Assembly (NCBI GenBank): GCA_945898065.1
Contig: CAMDHH010000006.1
Location: 1-49,596 of the forward strand
Source of the DNA: Bifidobacterium breve
GTDB taxonomy: Bacteria > Actinomycetota > Actinomycetes > Nanopelagicales > Nanopelagicaceae
DNA: 49,596 nucleotides
Direction: 5' to 3'
A model generated the notes under the pieces. The model searched no databases. It was not told the origin of the DNA and saw only the letters and a program-made list of their open reading frames with translations. Below, in pieces: positions 43,773-49,596 of the stretch. The stretch's first letter is position 1, and each line of letters starts with the position of its first letter. The position numbers and the translations under genes are program-made.

Positions 43773-44429
43773 ATGGATATTTCAACCCTGCTCCATGCCG
43801 ACTCGATTGTGGCCGATCTTGGCCTAGTCGGAATCCTGGCAATACTTTTTGCCGAGACTGGCCTGCTCATCGGGCTCGTCTTTCCTGGCGACTCCCTCCT
43901 CTTCGTTGCAGGTGTTGCAGCCTCTGGCTCTGCCGCAGCCTTGCTCAACGGCGCGCAACTTTCTGTTCCTGCTCTCTTTATTGGTGCCCCGATAGCGGCA
44001 ATTATTGGTGCGCAAGTGGGCCACTGGAGTGGCGCAAAATTTGGTCGCAAATTATTTGATCGCCCCGATGGACGTGTCTTCAATCATTCTCGAGTTGTTG
44101 CAACAGAGAAATGGCTTCGCAAATATGGCACTGGACGCGCAATTATCTTGGCGCGCTTTGTTCCCGTTGTTCGCACGCTGATAAATCCATTGTGCGGAAT
44201 TGTTGGAATCCCTGCGCGCACCTTCTTTTTATGGAATGTCGTCGGCGCAATAATTTGGACTCAATTAGTAATGGGTCTTGGTTACTTACTCGGAGAAAGA
44301 CTCAAGGGTTCTATTGATATTTATCTGCTACCAATTATTGGTTTGATTATTTTTATAAGTTTGCTTCCAGTACTCGTTGAAATCTTCCGCGAATTGCAGA
44401 CAAAGCGTCACCACCGCAAAAAGCCTTAG
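43773..44429 (+). CDS. DedA-family membrane protein
   Basis: This 218-residue protein fits the DedA/SNARE-associated family. It has FAETGLLIGLVFPGDSLLF near residue 26 (E and PGDS hallmark), a cytoplasmic loop, and KYGTGRAIILARFVPVVRT near 115 with the conserved R-F-x-P-x-x-R motif, followed by further helices. DedA proteins act in membrane homeostasis; several flip undecaprenyl phosphate or phospholipids. TAGCCT at 43759-43764 ends 8 bases before the ATG with no ribosome site, so a leaderless message is likely. The stop shares TTAG with the convergent epimerase stop. Confidence 0.92.
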   Translation: MDISTLLHADSIVADLGLVGILAILFAETGLLIGLVFPGDSLLFVAGVAASGSAAALLNGAQLSVPALFIGAPIAAIIGAQVGHWSGAKFGRKLFDRPDGRVFNHSRVVATEKWLRKYGTGRAIILARFVPVVRTLINPLCGIVGIPARTFFLWNVVGAIIWTQLVMGLGYLLGERLKGSIDIYLLPIIGLIIFISLLPVLVEIFRELQTKRHHRKKP

Positions 44430-45298
44430 AGAGAACCGATCTTCCACCACATTGAATGTGATGCGCTAGGTGCTAACTCAATAACATCTTCTTTGCTATT
44501 GAAGGCATCCACTGCACATGTCATTGGCTCCACCGCTAACTGCATACGGCTACCTGGGCCACCATCGCGATCTGCTGTGTGAATCTGACACCACTTTGCA
44601 TTTTCATCAGAGGAGAGCCAAGTTCCCTTACCTGAAGGTGCGCGAAGTTCAATACGCGCAGTGCGATCATCTAAAATAAATGCGTGATCAATAAATTGGT
44701 CACCAATAACGCGACCATTGCGGAAATCAAAGTTTGCTTCTTCAACATTCTTCACACCAGTTGGCAATAGGCGCTTAGCATCCACGCTCATGTATTTACT
44801 AGATTTGAGAGTTAGCGTGCAGGCATCATTTTTAACACCAGCTTCAGCCAATAGGTATGGGTGAACTGAAACTCCGTAAGGTGCGCTTACCGTTCCGATA
44901 TTTTTTGCATTGATTTGCCAGTGCAAACCAGCGCCAGAAAGGCTGTAAACAACTGAGAGTTCGAGATCTGTGGCGTAGGCAGCAGAGGCGTGAATTGTCA
45001 GCGTTAGGGTTGCGCTATCTCCGGTATTTTCCTTTACTGTCCACTCTTTATCAAAGACGAGTGCGTGCAGATTATTATTGCGCTCTACTTCGTTGAGAGG
45101 CGCTTGATAATCAACGCCATTCCACGAGTATTTTCCATCACGGATTCTATTTGGCCATGGTGCAAGTAAGTCACCGCAATAGATGAATACTGGACCACGT
45201 GCTTCTACTAGATCACGGCCCTCATATCGCAGTGATGCGAGCCCACCACCATGAGTATCAATAGAAGCGGTGTAGGAACCAGAGGAGATTGCAATCAT
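44426..45298 (-). CDS. Aldose 1-epimerase family protein
   Basis: This 290-residue beta-sandwich protein matches the GalM-like family: GDLLAPWPNRIRDGKYSW near residue 43 with the substrate arginine, NNLHALVFDKEW near 74 with the catalytic histidine, GVSVHPYLLAEAG near 143 with the second histidine, and QLAVEPMTCAVDAF near 254 with the catalytic glutamate. It interconverts sugar anomers. ATG 45298 overlaps the permease stop as ATGA, which decides the start. As the last gene of the arabinofuranosidase/ABC operon, it probably handles a pentose or hexose released from the transported sugar. Confidence 0.87.
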   Translation of the reverse strand: MIAISSGSYTASIDTHGGGLASLRYEGRDLVEARGPVFIYCGDLLAPWPNRIRDGKYSWNGVDYQAPLNEVERNNNLHALVFDKEWTVKENTGDSATLTLTIHASAAYATDLELSVVYSLSGAGLHWQINAKNIGTVSAPYGVSVHPYLLAEAGVKNDACTLTLKSSKYMSVDAKRLLPTGVKNVEEANFDFRNGRVIGDQFIDHAFILDDRTARIELRAPSGKGTWLSSDENAKWCQIHTADRDGGPGSRMQLAVEPMTCAVDAFNSKEDVIELAPSASHSMWWKIGSL

Positions 45299-46152
45299 GC
45301 TTTTACGCCACCGGCCATGAGGCCTTGGACGTAGTAACGCTGCAAAGTGAGGAAGAGAATAATTGAAGGAATCATGGTCACAATTACACCAGATTGCATG
45401 AGACCCCAATCTATCTGTCCATAAAGTTTGGAGTTCAAAAGTGTTAACATGATTGGCAAAGTGTACTTGGTTTGATCGTTCATCAAAATAAGGGCTGCAA
45501 GGAATTCATTCCATGAGGCAAAGAAAGCAAATAATGCAACGGATATACATCCAGGAATTGCAAGCGGCAACATTACACGACGGAATGTAGTCCAAGGATT
45601 ACAACCATCGACTACTGATGCTTCTTCAATACTTACAGGAACTTCTGCAAATGAGTTACGCATAACAAATATTGAAAAGGGAAGTTGATAGGTAATGTAT
45701 ATAAGACATAAACCAACCAGATTATTTGTTAGGCCTAGTTTCCCAAAAGTTACATAGAGAGGTGTGAGGATCGCCTGGAAGGGAATCATGATCATGAGAA
45801 GGATGAGACCAAAAACAAGGCCCTTCGCACGGAATTTGAAACGTGCAAAACCATAACCAGCCAAAACTGAAAGGATTAATGTGCCAACCACAGTTCCCAT
45901 TGCGAGCCCAAAACTATTGAGAAGGTAATGCTTCACACCATCACTGACGCCAGAGAGACGCCTGTAATTATCGAAGGTGAGTGACTTTGGGATAAGCGAT
46001 GGAGGCGATTGCTGAGCCTCTTTCGCTGTTTTTAGGCTTGATGTAATACTCGCAACTAGTGGTGTGAGAACCATGACTGATAGACATGCACAAACAATAA
46101 ACCAACCTTTGCGAGGCATACCAAGATAAATTTTCAACGGACTCTTATTCAT
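45295..46152 (-). CDS. Carbohydrate ABC transporter permease (MalG/UgpE type)
   Basis: This 285-residue protein has about six transmembrane segments and the cytoplasmic EAA loop SIEEASVVDGCNPWTTFRRV near residue 177, followed by MLPLAIPGCIS, which contacts the ATPase subunit. ATG 46152 has GAGGAG six bases upstream, so I prefer it to the ATG at 46158. It overlaps the stop of the partner permease. No ATPase gene is in the operon, so a shared MsmK/UgpC-type ATPase from elsewhere is likely. Confidence 0.92.
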   Translation of the reverse strand: MNKSPLKIYLGMPRKGWFIVCACLSVMVLTPLVASITSSLKTAKEAQQSPPSLIPKSLTFDNYRRLSGVSDGVKHYLLNSFGLAMGTVVGTLILSVLAGYGFARFKFRAKGLVFGLILLMIMIPFQAILTPLYVTFGKLGLTNNLVGLCLIYITYQLPFSIFVMRNSFAEVPVSIEEASVVDGCNPWTTFRRVMLPLAIPGCISVALFAFFASWNEFLAALILMNDQTKYTLPIMLTLLNSKLYGQIDWGLMQSGVIVTMIPSIILFLTLQRYYVQGLMAGGVKA

Positions 46153-47062
46153 GGTCATCTCCTCTCAAGACTCTCAGTTGTATCAGCGAAATGAGCATCA
46201 ATGCGATTGCAACAAGAACAGAGAGCGCTGCGCCATAACCTAATTGGAACTGCAAGAAAGATTGACGGTAAATATTGAAAACAGTTGTCAGTGTTGAACC
46301 ATTTGGATTACCTCCGGTAATGATGTAGAACTGATCGAAAGCAAGTAACGAACCTGCAACACTAAGAATTAATACAAGAGAAATTGTGCGCTTGATCAGT
46401 GGCAAAGTAATCGTACGCAACAATGTGAATCCCTTAGCGCCATCAATTTCAGCAGCCTCGAGGATTTCTTTAGAGATACCTTGTATAGCAGCCATAAGCA
46501 AAATCATTTGAAAAGCAGCAAATTTCCAGACCACCATCACAATTACAACGAAGAGTGCAAGTGGCATGATTCCAAGCCATTGTTCTTCTTGATCTCCAAA
46601 ACCTAAGATCCGCAAAAATTGTGGGGCTGGACCAACGCGTGAATCTACAAACCAATACCAAAGATAGCTAGCTGGTCCAAAGCCAATTACAACTGGCAAA
46701 AAGAAAATAGTTCTAAAAAATTTCGTCGTGCGTGAGGTGCCTTTTATAAGCAAGGCCATACCGAGTGCAGTAAAAAAGAGAAGTGGTGTGACAATAACTG
46801 TGTAAAGAAGGGTGAACTTAACGCTATTTATAAATTCAATATCTTGGAACGCAGTGCGGTAATTTTCAAAACCAATCCACGAACGCTCTCCTAGGAGTGG
46901 CCAGTCTTGAAAAGACATCCATATAACGTTAAGAAATGGGTAAAGAAAAAAGACGAGAACAAATATTGAAGCGGGAATTACAAAATAGAATCCTGCGCGA
47001 GCGCGCTTTTTTGCAAAACTAGTTTTCCTATTTCGCGTCACACTAATATTTGCGCTTGCCAT
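46145..47062 (-). CDS. Carbohydrate ABC transporter permease (MalF/UgpA type)
   Basis: This 305-residue protein has a basic N-terminus, about six transmembrane segments beginning FVIPASIFVLVFFLYPF near residue 27, and the EAA loop ILEAAEIDGAKGFTLLRTIT near 200, followed by LPLIKR. It forms the heteromeric channel with the MalG-type permease whose gene overlaps its 3' end. It lies downstream of the solute-binding protein gene, across a strong hairpin that may lower its expression relative to the binding protein. Confidence 0.92.
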   Translation of the reverse strand: MASANISVTRNRKTSFAKKRARAGFYFVIPASIFVLVFFLYPFLNVIWMSFQDWPLLGERSWIGFENYRTAFQDIEFINSVKFTLLYTVIVTPLLFFTALGMALLIKGTSRTTKFFRTIFFLPVVIGFGPASYLWYWFVDSRVGPAPQFLRILGFGDQEEQWLGIMPLALFVVIVMVVWKFAAFQMILLMAAIQGISKEILEAAEIDGAKGFTLLRTITLPLIKRTISLVLILSVAGSLLAFDQFYIITGGNPNGSTLTTVFNIYRQSFLQFQLGYGAALSVLVAIALMLISLIQLRVLRGDDHE

Positions 47063-47084
47063 TTCAAGAACCCCATTTCGTTAG

Positions 47085-47122
47085 CCAACTCGGAGGCGGG
47101 AACTACCTCGCCTCCGAGTTGG
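47085..47122 (-). terminator. 14-bp perfect hairpin between binding-protein and permease genes
   Basis: CCAACTCGGAGGCG at 47085-47098 and CGCCTCCGAGTTGG at 47109-47122 are perfect inverse complements around a 10-base loop. There is no T-run, so it is more likely a transcript-stabilising or partial-termination hairpin, as found after malE-like genes, than a full terminator. It would keep the binding protein more abundant than the permeases. Confidence 0.75.
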
Positions 47123-47138
47123 TATCAACGTGTACTAA

Positions 47139-48407
47139 TTAACCTTGTTTTTTAACAATTGCCAAGGCTTGTTTCTGAGCTGCGGCCTGAGCTGCTGCGA
47201 TCTTGCCATCAAAGATAGCTGACTGAAGCATCTTGACCCATGGGCTCTGACCATCAGCGATCAATGGTGTGTAAGCCACGCTATAAGGAGTCTTGCCATA
47301 TGCCATTGCATCAGCCATCACCTTGTAACGAGGATCTTGTGGAACGTAATCACTTGCAGCAATATCGGAACGAATAGGCAAGATTGCCTTAGTTGCGATG
47401 AACTTCTGACCAGCATTGAGTGCCCAGTCCAGGAAGATTTTTGCTTCTACAGGATTCTTTGTTCCCTTAAGAATTGCGATGTTATCTCCGCCAGCGAATG
47501 AACCCTTACCGCCGGTTGCACCTGGAAGTGGAGTAACTCCGTAATTGATTTCTGGATTTGCCTTCAATGAACCAACAAAGAATGCGCCTGCTCCGACCAT
47601 ACCGGTCTTACCTGCAGCAAATGGTGCTGCAAATGAAGCGCCGTTATCAGTCTTAGCTGACTTTGCAACATATCCCTTTGACCATAGACGGTTGTAGAAA
47701 GAAAGCGCTTTTGCAACATTCTTATCTGTAAATGTTGGCTGACCTGCTGCAGTAAGAATATCTCCACCAGAAGCCCACATCAATGGTGCAAATGTAAAGA
47801 TATTGCAACCACCACATGCGCCTGAGAAGTAGAAGCCCTTGTAATCGCCACCGAGTGCTGTAATCGCCTTTGCTGCAGCTTCGATTTCTGCGAATGTCTT
47901 AGGTCCCTTATTTGGATCAAGTCCGGCCTTCTTGAAGAGGTCCTTGTTCCAGAAAAGTACAGAAGCTTCTGCAGTAAATGGCAATGCATATTGCTTCTTG
48001 TTATAGAGACCAAGAGCCATGTGTGCTGGGCTGAGCTTACTCTTGAAGCTCAAACCATTTGTATATGAGGTGAGATCCTCGAATACACCATTCTTAGCAA
48101 AGTATGGAACGAGGATAAGGTCTACAGAGGTTATATCTGGGGCTGAACCGCTCTGTGAAGCTGTTGAGAGCTTCTGCACGAATTCTGCATCAGGAATTGT
48201 TGTCACTTTGACCTGGATATTTGGATTTATTTTGTTGAATTCAGCGCCAACTGATGCGATGAAGTCAGCCTGTGCTCCGCGTGACCAGAAGTTAATTGTT
48301 ACTGGAGCTGCATTTGCACTGCTTGAAAAGCCAATCAGAGATGAGACACCGAGAACCACAGCGAGTACTGCGGCGGTGCCTACCCTGATCTTATTTGTTT
48401 TCTGCAT
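47139..48407 (-). CDS. Extracellular sugar-binding protein of an ABC transporter
   Basis: This 422-residue protein begins with a signal peptide: KTNKIR, a hydrophobic core AAVLAVVLGVSSLIGF, and a likely cleavage after SSANA near residue 33. The mature start APVTINFWSRGAQADF and the segment GSAPDITSVDLILVPYFAKN near 90 are typical of family 1 solute-binding proteins. There is no lipobox cysteine, so anchoring is not obvious. AGGAGGAAAA precedes ATG 48407, a strong ribosome site that decides the start over an upstream GTG. GH127 next to it suggests an arabinose-containing ligand. Confidence 0.92.
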   Translation of the reverse strand: MQKTNKIRVGTAAVLAVVLGVSSLIGFSSSANAAPVTINFWSRGAQADFIASVGAEFNKINPNIQVKVTTIPDAEFVQKLSTASQSGSAPDITSVDLILVPYFAKNGVFEDLTSYTNGLSFKSKLSPAHMALGLYNKKQYALPFTAEASVLFWNKDLFKKAGLDPNKGPKTFAEIEAAAKAITALGGDYKGFYFSGACGGCNIFTFAPLMWASGGDILTAAGQPTFTDKNVAKALSFYNRLWSKGYVAKSAKTDNGASFAAPFAAGKTGMVGAGAFFVGSLKANPEINYGVTPLPGATGGKGSFAGGDNIAILKGTKNPVEAKIFLDWALNAGQKFIATKAILPIRSDIAASDYVPQDPRYKVMADAMAYGKTPYSVAYTPLIADGQSPWVKMLQSAIFDGKIAAAQAAAQKQALAIVKKQG

Positions 48408-48430
48408 TTTTCCTCCTGTGGGTATTTTCA

Positions 48431-48451
48431 TTATGTGCCGAATGCACATAA
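48431..48451. promoter_or_regulatory. Perfect 8-bp inverted repeat upstream of the binding-protein gene
   Basis: TTATGTGC at 48431-48438 and GCACATAA at 48444-48451 flank a 5-base centre (CGAAT). It lies in the 54-base gap between the GH127 stop and the binding-protein ATG, about 20 bases upstream of its ribosome site. It could be an operator for a sugar-responsive repressor or an RNA hairpin. The sequence shows symmetry only; no regulator gene is in the window. Confidence 0.5.
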
Positions 48452-48461
48452 GGAAATCTAT

Positions 48462-49596
48462 TTAGTGTGCTGGTATCCAAACTTTCATTCCACCTTTGAC
48501 TCTATTTCCCCATTGTGAATAAGGAATAGCAGTGAGATGAGTAGATGGTGAGTGCTCTACCGGAAGTGGATTTGCATATGGATAATCTGCAGATTCCTTA
48601 TAGGTCTCAAAATATCCACCTATTTCTAGTGCCGGTACTTCTCCAATTCCTGCAATCGAAACTTTTGTCTCTTTGATTGCAGCCTTTGGATCAACACTAA
48701 AGTCATCAACAAAATAACCTTTATCCTTCACATCAGCTTGTTCGATTGCAAAAATTACTGGACCTTTGCGTAAAGAAACGCAACCACGCGCGGCATCAAT
48801 GCGTGGGTGTGGTTTTAGAAATTCTGCAGTCATCTTTAAATCGAAATCAATGACATCGCCTGAAACCCAGTCCCGTGAAATATTGATATACCCGAGGGAA
48901 TCTGCTTTTTCAGATGAGGCGGTACCGTTAACGGAAAGTGAATGGTCCTTGCACCATTCTGGGACACGTAGTTGCAACGTGTACTTTCCGTTTTCGGTAA
49001 CCGCAATTTTCATTGCTCCATTTTTTGGGTACTCGGTTGAAATCTTGAGGCCAACTTTCACGCCAGAACTCAAGGTCGCATTGATTGCACCCTCTGAATA
49101 GAGGTGCAATGCAAATGAATCATTTTTTGCTGAGGCAACGTAGTGTTGCAACGTAGCAACAATGCGCCCAATATTTGGGGGGCAGCACGAACACGTATAC
49201 CAAGAGAGACGCTCACTAGCATCCGTATCAAATGCGGTGAAATGTCCTGTGCGATATTGCAAAGGGTTGGAATAAAAGAATTTACACCCATCACTTGAGA
49301 CAGAGCCTGCAATGATGTTGTAGAGCGAGAGCTCCATTACATCGGCGTAACGCGACTTTCCTGTTGCAAGGAGCAATCTCCAGCTCCACATAAAGTTTGC
49401 AATCGATGCACAAGTTTCTGCATAAGCGCGATCATTTGGAAGTTCGTATGAATCACCAAATGCTTCATCTTTATGGCGTGAACCAAGACCGCCGGTTACA
49501 TACATTTTGGTGTAAACCATATCTTCCCACATAGCCTCCTGTGCTTTGAGAAGTCCTACATCACCTTTTTCTGCATAAAGATCCATCACTGCAGCA
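48462..49596 (-). CDS. GH127 beta-L-arabinofuranosidase-like protein, C-terminal part
   Basis: This gene is cut by the right window edge; about 377 C-terminal residues are present and the frame runs open to the end. TKMYVTGGLGSRHKDEAFGD, YELPNDRAYAETCASIANF and WYTCSCCPPNIGRI match the GH127 (DUF1680) family; the C-C-P-P-N block holds the cysteine nucleophile and zinc ligands, and the E in ETC is conserved. Family members release L-arabinofuranose from short oligosaccharides, probably in the cytoplasm as no export signal can be seen here. Downstream ABC transporter genes would import the substrate. Confidence 0.88.
   Translation of the reverse strand, partial: AAVMDLYAEKGDVGLLKAQEAMWEDMVYTKMYVTGGLGSRHKDEAFGDSYELPNDRAYAETCASIANFMWSWRLLLATGKSRYADVMELSLYNIIAGSVSSDGCKFFYSNPLQYRTGHFTAFDTDASERLSWYTCSCCPPNIGRIVATLQHYVASAKNDSFALHLYSEGAINATLSSGVKVGLKISTEYPKNGAMKIAVTENGKYTLQLRVPEWCKDHSLSVNGTASSEKADSLGYINISRDWVSGDVIDFDLKMTAEFLKPHPRIDAARGCVSLRKGPVIFAIEQADVKDKGYFVDDFSVDPKAAIKETKVSIAGIGEVPALEIGGYFETYKESADYPYANPLPVEHSPSTHLTAIPYSQWGNRVKGGMKVWIPAH

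Noticed and set aside
1-49596. tRNA, rRNA, CRISPR, insertion sequence or attachment site
   Set aside because: I looked for cloverleaf ends, regular repeat-spacer patterns, transposase motifs and long direct repeats and found none I could support.

Overview
The window looks like a low-to-mid GC, gene-dense actinobacterial chromosome, most likely a freshwater Nanopelagicales (acI, 'Ca. Planktophila'-like) genome. That placement is an inference. It rests on the order hppA, topA, tmk, holB, tripeptidyl-peptidase-like hydrolase, on a thymidylate kinase fused to an MFS transporter, on a stand-alone polyprenol-phosphate mannose synthase, and on very tight packing with ATGA start/stop overlaps and convergent genes that share stop codons. 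No rRNA, tRNA, CRISPR or insertion sequence was found.

Layout. (1) 1-2.0 kb: the start of a probable sigma factor on the minus strand, then two FkbM-type methyltransferase genes, the second frameshifted in a G7 run. (2) 2.1-4.3 kb: a DEAD-box RNA helicase with a very long basic N-terminal tail. (3) 4.4-31.1 kb: a visibly AT-richer surface-glycan island. It begins with a decayed glycosyltransferase-like pseudogene whose intact relative lies at 23.1 kb. It encodes dTDP-rhamnose synthesis (rmlA, B, D, C), a GDP-mannose 3,5-epimerase-like protein, UDP-xylose synthase, galE, and heptose activation genes (gmhA, gmhB, hddA). It also holds a TylC3-type sugar C-methyltransferase, two GT11 (fucosyltransferase-type) enzymes, GT2, GT4, GNT-I-like, GT31-like and DUF6492 enzymes, an SDR/FAD-oxidoreductase pair, further methyltransferases and a PglK/MsbA-type ABC exporter. 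(4) 31.3-44.4 kb: core genes, namely a VOC protein, polyprenol-phosphate mannose synthase, secreted hydrolase, holB, MFS-tmk, a Phd/VapC-type toxin-antitoxin pair, topA, proton-pumping pyrophosphatase and DedA. (5) 44.4-49.6 kb: a minus-strand sugar operon with a GH127 beta-L-arabinofuranosidase (cut by the window end), a solute-binding protein, two permeases and an aldose-1-epimerase-like protein.

How the genes work together. The island makes several activated sugars (dTDP-rhamnose, UDP-galactose, UDP-xylose, probably GDP-L-galactose, and a heptose phosphate) and joins them with about ten glycosyltransferases. The product is probably decorated by methylation and oxidation and exported by the ABC flippase. 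No Wzy polymerase, Wzx flippase, priming transferase, Ugd, Gmd/Fcl or HddC is visible, so the pathway must be completed elsewhere. The most interesting points are the possible use of GDP-L-galactose by GT11 enzymes, a complete heptose-phosphate branch in an organism expected to lack LPS, two GT31-like enzymes without the usual DxD motif, G/C homopolymer runs in glycan genes, and a toxin-antitoxin module with palindromic candidate operators lodged between topA and tmk.
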